Assembly: GCA_945834545.1 (NCBI GenBank)
Contig: CAMAHO010000086.1
Coordinates: forward strand, 1 to 8,931
From: an uncultured Lachnospiraceae bacterium
Lineage (GTDB): Bacteria; Bacillota; Clostridia; Lachnospirales; Lachnospiraceae
Direction of reading: 5' to 3'
DNA length: 8,931 nt
How positions within the stretch are numbered: position 1 is the stretch's first letter; each line of letters starts with the position of its first letter. The position numbers and the translations under genes are program-made. Shown piece by piece: positions 1-5,807 of this stretch. A model generated the notes under the pieces. It saw only the letters and a list, made by a program, of their open reading frames with translations, made no database searches and had not been told where the DNA came from.

Positions 1-295
1 CCTGATATACATCAAAATCTATATCCTTCGGCACCTGACATTTCCTGTAGCTGTTTAGGATTTTCTCCACTATATAATCTGTTCCGCACCTTACCCATTC
101 CTGATACATTTCTTCAAAATAAAAGGTAGGTGATATATTACTGTCCTTCTCTCTTATTACCAGTCCGCTTAGAGAAACCGAATTATTTTTTACTACCTTT
201 TGAATTTCAACCTCATAGTTTTCACCAAGCTTTTTTGAAACCGCATCCTTAATGATTTCTTCAAATTCACTATTTTCAAATTTTGTTTGATTCAT
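1..295 (-). CDS. DUF5688-like protein, N-terminal part (cut by window edge)
   Basis: The frame opens at an ATG (295-293) preceded by a purine-rich AGGAAGAGAAGG stretch and stays open for 98 codons to the left edge, so the C-terminus is missing. The visible protein is soluble-looking and charged. Residues 34-60 read VVKNNSVSLSGLVIRE, then a short spacer and NISPTFYFE, followed by a Y-x-E-W segment, a conserved-looking glycine and an amphipathic helix to about residue 85. From memory this is the N-terminal pattern of DUF5688 (a K-N-N-x-V-x-L-x-G-L core, then N-I-S-P-T and Y-x-x-Y/W), found in many copies in Lachnospiraceae genomes. No function is established for that family as far as I know, and I assign none. 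It lies downstream of the efp terminator, so it is probably a separate transcription unit, but I could not find a convincing promoter between 296 and 346. Confidence 0.75.
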   Translation of the reverse strand, partial: MNQTKFENSEFEEIIKDAVSKKLGENYEVEIQKVVKNNSVSLSGLVIREKDSNISPTFYFEEMYQEWVRCGTDYIVEKILNSYRKCQVPKDIDFDVYQ

Positions 296-336
296 CCTTC
301 TCTTCCTTTCTTCTTGCAAATCGAACTGCTTGTCTC

Positions 337-375
337 AAAACAAAAAACAGTAAACCACCCTATGTGGTTTACTGT
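337..375 (-). terminator. Intrinsic terminator of efp
   Basis: On the minus strand a perfect 12-bp stem, ACAGTAAACCAC (375-364) pairing with GTGGTTTACTGT (358-347), encloses a 5-nt loop. It is followed directly by TTTTTGTTTT (346-337). This is a textbook Rho-independent terminator beginning 31 nt after the efp stop codon. The other strand lacks a comparable U-tract and has no gene to terminate. Confidence 0.93.
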
Positions 376-405
376 CTCATAAGCAAAAACAAAGGAACCC
401 AAAAA

Positions 406-963
406 CTATACTCTGGATAAATACTCCCCGGTTCTGGTATCAATCTTGATGGTTTCACCCTGATCTACGAAAAGTGGAACGGATACCTGAGCACCGGTCT
501 CTACGATAGCAGGCTTGCTGGCACCGGTAGCTGTATCTCCCTTAAAGCCAGGCTCTGTCTCTGTGATAACAAGCTCAACAAACAGAGGAGGTTCTACAGA
601 GAAGACACTTCCATTGTGGGAACATACCTTACACATCTCATTCTCTTTCACGAACTTCAATGCATCTCCAACGGTCTCAGCATTCAAAGCCACCTGGTCA
701 TAGGTCTCAGTATCCATAAAGTAGAATAAATCACCGTCTGCATAAAGATACTGCATGTCCTTTCTGTCGATACGAGCCTGAGGGCATTTTTCAGTAGGTC
801 TGAAGGTTCTTTCAACCACACCGCCACTCTTGATATTTTTAAGCTTTGTACGTACAAATGCTGCGCCCTTACCGGGTTTTACATGCTGGAATTCAATAAT
901 CTGGAACACATTGGAATCTAATTCAATCGTAATACCATTTCTGAAATCACCTGCAGAAATCAT
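406..963 (-). CDS. efp: Translation elongation factor P (EF-P)
   Basis: EF-P binds the ribosome between the P and E sites and promotes peptide bond formation at polyproline stretches. The 185-residue product has the usual family length. It opens MISAGDFRNG and carries the domain I loop QHVKPGKGAAF, whose tip lysine (K32 in this numbering) is the residue modified in those species that modify EF-P. Later landmarks are KTxRPTEK-like FRPTEKCPQARIDRKD, QYLYADGD, the central VEPPLFVEL, and the C-terminal domain III signature from GFKGDTATG to KIDTRTGEYLSRV. The frame extends eight codons further upstream to a TTG, but the family N-terminus and a GGAGG site seven bases upstream both fix the ATG at 963. 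No EF-P modification enzyme is visible in the window, so the modification state cannot be inferred. It lies 97 nt after aroQ and ends in a strong terminator; it may be read both from the upstream operon and from its own promoter. Confidence 0.97.
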   Translation of the reverse strand: MISAGDFRNGITIELDSNVFQIIEFQHVKPGKGAAFVRTKLKNIKSGGVVERTFRPTEKCPQARIDRKDMQYLYADGDLFYFMDTETYDQVALNAETVGDALKFVKENEMCKVCSHNGSVFSVEPPLFVELVITETEPGFKGDTATGASKPAIVETGAQVSVPLFVDQGETIKIDTRTGEYLSRV

Positions 964-970
964 AAAATAA

Positions 971-976
971 TCCTCC
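971..976 (-). promoter_or_regulatory. Ribosome binding site deciding the efp start
   Basis: GGAGGA on the minus strand, seven bases before the ATG at 963. It lies inside the eight-codon TTG extension of the frame, so translation should begin at the ATG, in agreement with the EF-P family N-terminus. Confidence 0.88.
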
Positions 977-1001
977 GTTATTAACAAAATAATTCGTTAC
1001 T

Positions 1002-1030
1002 AGTTTAATATACTTGTCCGTAGATTTCAA
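1002..1030 (-). promoter_or_regulatory. Possible sigma-A-type promoter for efp
   Basis: In the 97-nt gap between aroQ and efp the minus strand has TTGAAA (1030-1025) and TAAACT (1007-1002) separated by 17 bases, matching the -35 and -10 consensus at five and four positions. The surrounding DNA is AT-rich. No terminator hairpin separates aroQ from this site, so efp could also be reached by readthrough. This is a sequence match only. Confidence 0.42.
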
Positions 1031-1060
1031 CACTTTTTTTTAAAAGCATACATTTTTATT

Positions 1061-1501
1061 TTAACATGCCTCTACTTGTCTCACGACCTCATCAATTGCT
1101 TTTAAATATCCCTCCAATCCAAGGCCGAAAATTTGACCATCGCAGGCAGGAGCAGTCACGGAAATCTTCCGAAATTCCTCTCTTGAAGTGATATCTGAAA
1201 TATGAATTTCTATCTTTGGCATGGTCACACTAGCCAGAGCATCGTGTATGGCATAGCTATAGTGTGTATACGCGCCGGGATTAATGACAATTCCCTGGGT
1301 TCCGTCAAAGTAAGCATCCTGTATACGATCAATAATTGCACCCTCGTGATTGCTCTGAAATACTTCTATTTCTGCATTCATTTCTTTCGCTTTTTGGGCA
1401 ATCATATTTAACAGATACTCATAATCCCGTTTCCCATAGATTTGCCTTTCCCGTATTCCCAAAAAATTCAAATTCGGTCCGTTAATTACCAAAAGCTTCA
1501 T
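1061..1501 (-). CDS. aroQ: Type II 3-dehydroquinate dehydratase
   Basis: This enzyme removes water from 3-dehydroquinate to give 3-dehydroshikimate, the third step of the shikimate pathway, in the cytoplasm; type II enzymes are typically dodecamers. The 146-residue length is normal. Visible signatures are the N-terminal NGPNLN (7-12), the mobile active-site loop with R17 and catalytic Y22 in IYG, FQSNHEGAIID (48-58), the substrate-binding INPGAYTH (73-80), and EIHISDI (98-104) with the catalytic-region H100, followed by R107 and R111. The loop reads GIRERQIYG where many homologues have R-E-P before the tyrosine segment, a mild variation. The start was set at the ATG at 1501, which has AAAGGA eight bases upstream and gives the family N-terminus MKLLVINGPN; the frame otherwise runs on to a TTG at 1525. 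It follows aroK by 29 nt and is the last aro gene of the run. Confidence 0.96.
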   Translation of the reverse strand: MKLLVINGPNLNFLGIRERQIYGKRDYEYLLNMIAQKAKEMNAEIEVFQSNHEGAIIDRIQDAYFDGTQGIVINPGAYTHYSYAIHDALASVTMPKIEIHISDITSREEFRKISVTAPACDGQIFGLGLEGYLKAIDEVVRQVEAC

Positions 1502-1509
1502 ATAGTCTG

Positions 1510-1515
1510 TCCTTT
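1510..1515 (-). promoter_or_regulatory. Ribosome binding site deciding the aroQ start
   Basis: AAAGGA on the minus strand, eight bases before the ATG at 1501. A TTG start at 1525 would place this site inside the coding region, so the inner ATG is preferred. Confidence 0.75.
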
Positions 1516-1530
1516 CCGCTGTCAAACATT

Positions 1531-2091
1531 CTATCGTCCGCTTTTTCTCAAACCAAAAACAATCTCGTCTATAATATCATCCATTGGCATTTCATCCACA
1601 TCCACAATCACATCAGCACAGCTGCAGTAGGCCTCTTCTCTCTCCTTTATCAGCTGTTTTATCCGTTCTAATGGATTCTCACACCTTAATAGGGGTCTTG
1701 TCACATCCCCCTTTAATCTCTCATACACTGTCTCCGGGCGAATCCTAAGATAAACAACGCCACCCAATTCCTTTAACAGTGCTCTGTTTTCTGGGCGTAC
1801 CGGGGTGCCGCCTCCTAAGGAAAAAACACCCTTTCTCTTTCTTTGTATCAATTCCTGTAAGAGTTCCGTCTCCATTTGCCGAAAAACTTCCTCTCCTTCT
1901 TCCGCAAAAATAGAAGAGACACTCTTACCGCATTTTTTTTCCAAAAGCTTGTCGGTATCCAGACATTCCTGTTTCAGCAAAAATGCAAGCTTTGTGCCGA
2001 TTGTGGTTTTTCCGCATCCCATAAACCCAATTAGCACCACGTTGTTCTTTGATCCCTTCATTTGTATCATATCAACCTCTTTGTCTCCCAT
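1531..2091 (-). CDS. aroK: Shikimate kinase
   Basis: Shikimate kinase uses ATP to phosphorylate shikimate at the 3-hydroxyl, the fifth pathway step. The protein (186 residues from the outermost ATG) has the P-loop GFMGCGKTT at 22-30 followed by the LDTD motif (44-47) whose aspartates bind Mg2+ and shikimate. It then shows GKSVSSIFAEEGEEVFR ending in shikimate-binding R71, the GGG motif at 93-95, and the lid segment with RPLL at 132-135. All key residues are present, so it should be active. The start is uncertain: ATGs at 2091, 2070 and 2061 are all in frame. AGGA lies five bases before the first and AGAGG five bases before the second, giving 186 or 179 residues; the family core starts after either. 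The gene follows aroE by 20 nt, consistent with co-transcription. It could equally be named aroL; only the activity is clear. Confidence 0.95.
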   Translation of the reverse strand: MGDKEVDMIQMKGSKNNVVLIGFMGCGKTTIGTKLAFLLKQECLDTDKLLEKKCGKSVSSIFAEEGEEVFRQMETELLQELIQRKRKGVFSLGGGTPVRPENRALLKELGGVVYLRIRPETVYERLKGDVTRPLLRCENPLERIKQLIKEREEAYCSCADVIVDVDEMPMDDIIDEIVFGLRKSGR

Positions 2092-2111
2092 TTCCGTCCT
2101 GGAATATTAGA

Positions 2112-2981
2112 TTACAGTTCTGAGAAATGCTCTCTCACATAGTCAAAGGTTTCTGTTGCAAGCTCTTTTGTAATCTTTATATCATTCCATAGCTCGTAGG
2201 CAATAATCCCCTGATAAACCAACATCCGCAAACCGTTATAGGCCCTTCCTCCGGCTTCACGCACCTTTTTCATGAAAACCGTCTCCTGTGGGTTATATAC
2301 CAAATCATACCCCACGGAAACCTTTTTATAAAACGCGCTATCCATGACAACTGCATTGTCAACCTCCGGAAACATGCCCACATTGGTGGTCTGGATGACC
2401 AGATACTTATGCTCTCCAGTAAGCTGATTTAACTGCTCCAGGGGATAGGATTCCACAGCCAGCTCCTGGTGAAAAGCTCTGATTTCATCCCGAATCTTAT
2501 CTGCTTTTTCTTTGGTACGATTAAATATGTAAATGGACTCTACCTTGTTCTCTGCCAGCATGAGGGCTACCGCTCTGGCTACTCCTCCTGCGCCTAGAAT
2601 AACGACTCTGGTACCCTCCAAAAAAATATCATCATCCTGCATTGCACGAAGTAAGCCGGGCATATCCGTATTGTACCCTTTATAACCATTGGATACACGA
2701 ACCAGAGTATTGACAGCCCCGATTTTTTGTGCCAGCGAATCTATTTCTACCAGTGACTTCATAACCTCTCCCTTATGAGGGATAGTCACATTCAGTCCAT
2801 GGATACCTAACCCAAATGCACCCTTTACTGCTGCTTCCAAATCCTGTTCCTCCACATGAAAGGGCACATAAACAGTATGAATACCTGTTTTTTCTGCCAG
2901 ATAATTGTGAATGGCCGGTGATTTTGTATGCTCTACCGGGCAGCCCATCACACCTAGCACTTTTGTATGTCCATCAATCAT
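2112..2981 (-). CDS. aroE: Shikimate dehydrogenase (NADP-type fold)
   Basis: Shikimate dehydrogenase reduces 3-dehydroshikimate to shikimate, the step between AroQ and AroK. The 289-residue protein has the N-terminal substrate domain with the shikimate-binding segment HTKSPAIHN (18-26), NVTIPHK (64-70) with catalytic K70, GAVNTL (88-93) with N91, and GYNTD (102-106) with catalytic D106. The Rossmann nucleotide-binding domain follows with GAGGVARA (130-137) and NRT (154-156), the latter typical of NADP(H) preference. Near the end are TTNVGMFP, YDLVYNP and NGLRMLVYQG, all family hallmarks. The position usually occupied by serine in the H-S-x-S-P segment is threonine here (T19), a conservative change. 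The start ATG lies four bases after the yqeG stop codon, with AAGGG nine bases upstream inside the end of yqeG, suggesting translational coupling. A quinate/shikimate dehydrogenase paralogue is possible, but the operon with aroK and aroQ favours the biosynthetic enzyme. Confidence 0.96.
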   Translation of the reverse strand: MIDGHTKVLGVMGCPVEHTKSPAIHNYLAEKTGIHTVYVPFHVEEQDLEAAVKGAFGLGIHGLNVTIPHKGEVMKSLVEIDSLAQKIGAVNTLVRVSNGYKGYNTDMPGLLRAMQDDDIFLEGTRVVILGAGGVARAVALMLAENKVESIYIFNRTKEKADKIRDEIRAFHQELAVESYPLEQLNQLTGEHKYLVIQTTNVGMFPEVDNAVVMDSAFYKKVSVGYDLVYNPQETVFMKKVREAGGRAYNGLRMLVYQGIIAYELWNDIKITKELATETFDYVREHFSEL

Positions 2982-2985
2982 TACA

Positions 2986-3504
2986 TTATTCCCTTTCGTC
3001 TGATATCTTGCCGGAGTGCCTCCACAACCACATTACAAAACGCTCCAGATATCGTTTCAAAACAATCTGAATCTCTTCTTTTTTATCAATGGGCTCCACT
3101 AGGAAGGAAACCAAACCTGCTCTATTGGCGCCCCAAATGTCAGTAAACAGCTGATCTCCTATAGATATTGTGTTTTCCTTGTTGGTACCCATTTTCTGCA
3201 TTCCCTGCTCATATCCTTTCACAGAAGGCTTACCGGCGTGAAATATGTAGGTTCCTCCCACCTGTTCACAAAAGCTTTTCACCCGTTCTTCCTTGTTGTT
3301 TGACAGGAAACAATATTGGTAACCCAGACTCTGCAGTTTGCTAAATAAGCATTTTGCCCTCTCATCAGCAGGGGCTCCGTGTTTTACAAGGGTGTTGTCA
3401 ATGTCAAATAGGATTCCGCGAGTGCCCTGTCTATATAGTTTTTCATACTCTATGGAATAGGCATCCTTCACCATAAAGCTGGGATACAGACCTTGTAACA
3501 ACAT
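2986..3504 (-). CDS. yqeG: YqeG-family HAD phosphatase (HAD-IIIA type)
   Basis: This is a cytoplasmic haloacid-dehalogenase superfamily phosphatase of the YqeG type, 172 residues. Motif I is FDIDNTLV (33-40), with nucleophile D34 and acid/base D36. Motif II is LSNNKEERV (67-75), the motif III lysine is in GKPSVKG (91-97), and motif IV is GDQLFTD (116-122). The short sequence between motifs I and II leaves no room for a large cap domain, as expected for HAD-IIIA enzymes. Related fungal proteins (Gep4) are phosphatidylglycerophosphate phosphatases; whether this bacterial protein has that substrate is inference. The start is set at the ATG at 3504, which follows the gtrA stop by one base and has AAAGGA eight bases upstream, giving the family-like opening MLLQGLYPSFMV. 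Other in-frame starts are an ATG at 3513 and a GTG at 3537. The C-terminus is basic and Trp-rich (MWLWRHSGK). YqeG genes next to aroE are common in Firmicutes. Confidence 0.9.
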   Translation of the reverse strand: MLLQGLYPSFMVKDAYSIEYEKLYRQGTRGILFDIDNTLVKHGAPADERAKCLFSKLQSLGYQYCFLSNNKEERVKSFCEQVGGTYIFHAGKPSVKGYEQGMQKMGTNKENTISIGDQLFTDIWGANRAGLVSFLVEPIDKKEEIQIVLKRYLERFVMWLWRHSGKISDERE

Positions 3505-3505
3505 C

Positions 3506-3997
3506 TTATTCATCCTTTCCTGACTTTTTTCGACCACGATAAGCCCAAAATTTATTCACCAGAAAATTAATTGGTGTTGTGATGACTATGTTCAAGATCG
3601 GTGCAATAAAATCCGGAATGTGCAGCACATCCACCCATACAATCAAGAGAACATAGCTTAACAATAGTGTCCCCAGATAAGATACAAAGGTCTTTCCTAA
3701 TGCCTTCCACCAGGCTTGTCCACTCTTGTCTTCTCCTCGAAACACATAGGTATGATTCCAGAAAAAAGAGTTCAATATACTGATGACATACCCTAATACA
3801 TAGGCTATATGATACGGCATAATCATTTTGAGCAATATGTACATAACATACATAACAGCCGCATTGGACAAGCCAACCAAAACAAATTGGACAAACTGAA
3901 GAAACTTTTCGTACACTTCACGGGACAGCTTCAGTCGAAATACCTTATATAGAAAGAAATAGATTAATCTTTCTAACAGTTCCCACAACTTAATCAT
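3506..3997 (-). CDS. GtrA-family polytopic membrane protein
   Basis: The 163-residue protein fits the GtrA family (small four-helix membrane proteins linked to flipping or handling of polyprenyl-phosphate sugars for cell-surface glycosylation). Predicted membrane segments lie at about 35-58, 63-82, 103-121 and 129-149. Family signatures are QFVLVGLSNAAVMY in helix 1, LNSFFWNHTYVF at the end of helix 2, and the closing INFLVNKFWAYR at 143-153. A basic tail (RGRKKSGK) follows and should be cytoplasmic. An additional amphipathic or weakly hydrophobic stretch at 11-20 may lie along the membrane. The start overlaps the methyltransferase stop by eight bases, with AGGAG six bases upstream inside that gene, a strong sign of translational coupling. 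GtrA proteins usually partner a glycosyltransferase, but none is encoded in this window, so the substrate is unknown. Confidence 0.9.
   Translation of the reverse strand: MIKLWELLERLIYFFLYKVFRLKLSREVYEKFLQFVQFVLVGLSNAAVMYVMYILLKMIMPYHIAYVLGYVISILNSFFWNHTYVFRGEDKSGQAWWKALGKTFVSYLGTLLLSYVLLIVWVDVLHIPDFIAPILNIVITTPINFLVNKFWAYRGRKKSGKDE
3513..3518 (-). promoter_or_regulatory. Ribosome binding site deciding the yqeG start
   Basis: AAAGGA on the minus strand, eight bases before the ATG at 3504. The alternative ATG at 3513 would begin inside this site and has only an AGGA four bases upstream, so the inner start is favoured. The site lies within the last codons of the gtrA-like gene. Confidence 0.65.
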
Positions 3998-5420
3998 CTT
4001 CTTCTCCTTTTTTCTTCTGAGATAGCGAGGTTTTACGCTTTAGCAGTGCAACTACCTCTATATTGGCTGTCCAGGGAAATTGGTCAACTGCCACCGCCTT
4101 CTCAAGATAATATTCATTTCCCAGAAAAACCTCTAAATCTCTGACTAAGCTTGTTGTTTTGCAAGAAATATACACAATATGATCCACTTGATATTGTATT
4201 ATTTTTTGCAATGCTTTGGGATGGATTCCATCTCTGGGCGGATCCAAGACGATATAATCCGGTTTTTCCTGAATTTCATCCAAAACCTTCAGTACATCTC
4301 CAGCCAGGAAAGATACATTGTGTAAGCCATTGGCCTTTGCACTTTCCTTAGCTGCTTCCACTGCCTCTTCCACGATCTCTACTCCAATAACCTTGGTAGC
4401 CACTGGTGAAAGAAGTTGTGTAATCGTTCCTGTCCCGGAATACAAGTCATACACAATCCCCTTCTGAGTTTTACCCACATACTCTCTCACAGTGTCATAC
4501 AGTACCTCTGCGCTGTAGGAGTTTGTTTGAAAAAAGGAAAAAGGGGAAACCTCAAAGGTAAGCCCCAGCAGTTTCTCATAAAAGGAAGTTTTGCCATACA
4601 AAATCTTGGTTTCGTCACTTTTTACCACATCTGACAGAGAATCATTGACAATGTGCAGGATACCAGCAAAGCTTCCAGACAGCTTCTCTTCCGTTTCCAG
4701 TTTCAAAAGCTCTTCTTGATACTCTTGCAAAATTCTTTCTTCGTACCGGCTCTCTATCTGAGAGGAGGTAACCAATGCCAGAAGGATTTCTCCCGTTGCA
4801 GCAGCTTTTCTAACCAGCAGATGTCGCAGATATCCGATATGCGTCATCTTATGAAAGAAAGAAATTTCTCTATTCGCGAAGAATTCTCTTGTCAGCTTCA
4901 GTATTTGTCTGTAATCCTCATCAACAATTAGGCAGTCTGACACATCCACCAGGTCATACATGCTTCCTCGCCTATGTAAACCCAGCATTAACGGTCCGTC
5001 CTTATACTCATTTCCAAAAGAGAATTCCATCTTATTTCGGTACTCGTAAGCCTTTGGACTAGCCTTGATTCCTTGATACAGATACTCCCCCTGCCTGCTT
5101 AATAGCACCTGATCCAATAGTCTTTTTACCTGCCCTGACTTCAAAGCCAGCTGTTCTTCATAGTTCATGGAGAGATAGGTACATCCTCCACACACACCAA
5201 AATGGGAACACGAAGGTCCGCTTTCTACAGGTGCCTTAGTAAGCACCTCTAAAAGAACGGCCTCCGCCTTCCCTGAATGTTTTTTTGTAATTCGAAAACG
5301 AATCCTCTGACCCGGTATGGTATTTTTCACCACCACAACCTGGTCTTCAACCATAACGATACCTTTGGCAGGATAGTCTACTCGCTCCACTATCCCTTCC
5401 AATATCTCTCCCTTTTTCAT
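3990..5420 (-). CDS. rlmD: 23S rRNA (uracil-C5)-methyltransferase, RlmD/RlmCD type
   Basis: A 476-residue member of the TrmA/RlmC/RlmD group, which methylates C5 of a uridine using S-adenosylmethionine. Residues 1-60 form a TRAM-like RNA-binding domain. A complete four-cysteine Fe-S site is visible at C71, C77, C80 (in CSHFGVCGGC) and C163. The methyltransferase domain shows SFFQTNS (295-301), the SAM-binding YDLYSGTGT (324-332), GVEIVEEAVEAA (346-357), DPPRDGIHP (393-401), the nucleophile C420 in VYISCKT, and the general-base glutamate E455 in ANIEVVALL. In B. subtilis one enzyme (RlmCD) modifies both U747 and U1939; which site is used here cannot be told from sequence. Two motifs depart from the common pattern: SCKTTSLVRDL where SCNP-x-x-L-x-R-D-L is usual, and FPWTANIE where FPHTxHVE is usual. 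The ATG at 5420 has AAGGAG ten bases upstream, overlapping the stop codon of the preceding small gene. A tRNA target is less likely. Confidence 0.9.
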   Translation of the reverse strand: MKKGEILEGIVERVDYPAKGIVMVEDQVVVVKNTIPGQRIRFRITKKHSGKAEAVLLEVLTKAPVESGPSCSHFGVCGGCTYLSMNYEEQLALKSGQVKRLLDQVLLSRQGEYLYQGIKASPKAYEYRNKMEFSFGNEYKDGPLMLGLHRRGSMYDLVDVSDCLIVDEDYRQILKLTREFFANREISFFHKMTHIGYLRHLLVRKAAATGEILLALVTSSQIESRYEERILQEYQEELLKLETEEKLSGSFAGILHIVNDSLSDVVKSDETKILYGKTSFYEKLLGLTFEVSPFSFFQTNSYSAEVLYDTVREYVGKTQKGIVYDLYSGTGTITQLLSPVATKVIGVEIVEEAVEAAKESAKANGLHNVSFLAGDVLKVLDEIQEKPDYIVLDPPRDGIHPKALQKIIQYQVDHIVYISCKTTSLVRDLEVFLGNEYYLEKAVAVDQFPWTANIEVVALLKRKTSLSQKKKGEEDD

Positions 5421-5430
5421 GTAGCAATTA

Positions 5431-5436
5431 CTCCTT
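5431..5436 (-). promoter_or_regulatory. Ribosome binding site of rlmD overlapping the upstream stop codon
   Basis: The minus strand reads TAAGGAG, in which the TAA (5437-5435) is the stop codon of the small acidic-tailed protein and AAGGAG (5436-5431) is the Shine-Dalgarno for the methyltransferase. The spacing to the ATG is ten bases. A ribosome terminating on the small gene would sit on this site, so the two genes may be translationally coupled. Confidence 0.75.
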
Positions 5437-5704
5437 AGTAATTGGTAACAGGAACGGATTCATCTTCAAAAATATCCTCTTCTTCGTCATCCTCATCGAA
5501 ATCATCGAAATCGTCATCCATAAACTCATCACAGCCTGAACCGAATTTCTGATACAGGAAATAAACCAGCCCGGCTACGACTGCCACAATACCAATCACA
5601 GCCAACACCCATACAACCGGACTACATTTCTTTTTTGGTTCTTCCTTTCGATTTAATAACTCATTCAATCTTGCTCTTTCCAACAAAGCATCAATTTTAT
5701 CCAT
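5435..5704 (-). CDS. Small single-pass membrane protein with acidic C-terminal tail, function unknown
   Basis: I do not recognise a characterised family. The 89-residue product starts with a charged amphipathic helix (MDKIDALLERARLNELLNRK, 1-20) and a basic stop (PKKK, 23-26). One membrane helix spans about 29-51, followed by a strongly acidic tail (59-83) in which Asp and Glu predominate with interspersed Phe. By the positive-inside rule the N-terminal helix should be cytoplasmic and the acidic tail outside. There are two cysteines (C27 and C58), one at each end of the membrane segment. Part of the acidic tail is encoded by two exact copies of a 9-bp unit (5493-5510). The longest frame reaches 5803, but the ATG at 5704 has GGAGGG seven bases upstream and a consensus promoter just before it, so the longer version would start upstream of the transcript. 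It is the first gene of the operon that continues into rlmD 14 nt later. Similar proteins, as I recall, occur in other Lachnospiraceae. Confidence 0.8.
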   Translation of the reverse strand: MDKIDALLERARLNELLNRKEEPKKKCSPVVWVLAVIGIVAVVAGLVYFLYQKFGSGCDEFMDDDFDDFDEDDEEEDIFEDESVPVTNY

Positions 5705-5711
5705 AGCTTTA

Positions 5712-5717
5712 CCCTCC
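5712..5717 (-). promoter_or_regulatory. Ribosome binding site deciding the small membrane protein start
   Basis: GGAGGG on the minus strand, seven bases before the ATG at 5704. It excludes the 33-codon longer frame, whose start would lie upstream of the promoter. Confidence 0.85.
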
Positions 5718-5740
5718 GGATTTCTATGTTGTGTAGATAA

Positions 5741-5769
5741 ATTATAGCATAGAAGCACTGACATTTCTA
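5741..5769 (-). promoter_or_regulatory. Strong sigma-A-type promoter with extended -10
   Basis: The minus strand carries a perfect TATAAT (5746-5741) preceded by TGC, giving an extended -10 element. A 17-base spacer separates it from TAGAAA (5769-5764), which matches the -35 consensus at four of six positions. Transcription would begin near 5734, leaving a leader of about 30 bases containing the GGAGGG site. This is the best promoter in the window and probably drives the whole run from the small membrane protein to aroQ. A 5-bp AT-rich inverted repeat (5767-5781) overlaps the -35 box. Confidence 0.8.
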
Positions 5770-5807
5770 TACTTGATATAGGAATATTGTATGAAAATAT
5801 CACAATT

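Noticed and set aside
331..379. TGTCTCA direct repeat flanking the efp terminator, as a possible insertion footprint
   Set aside because: The repeat is only seven bases, and the element between the copies is a simple terminator; chance is sufficient.
961..987. Eight-codon N-terminal extension of EF-P from a TTG
   Set aside because: The GGAGG site lies inside the extension, and the EF-P family begins at the M-I-S-A-G-D-F of the inner ATG.
1805..2110. Plus-strand open frame opposite aroK
   Set aside because: It is antisense to a complete shikimate kinase and its Pro/Ser/Phe-rich composition fits an antisense shadow.
5493..5510. Tandem 9-bp repeat as a phase-variation or slippage site
   Set aside because: Only two copies are present and a unit change would stay in frame, so it is better explained as low-complexity acidic coding sequence.
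5705..5803. Longer N-terminus of the small acidic-tailed protein
   Set aside because: This part contains the extended -10 promoter and the ribosome binding site of the inner ATG, so it would not be on the main transcript.
5765..5806. Intrinsic terminator for pcrA
   Set aside because: The stems are only about five AT-rich base pairs and no U-tract follows, so they do not meet the pattern of a Rho-independent terminator.
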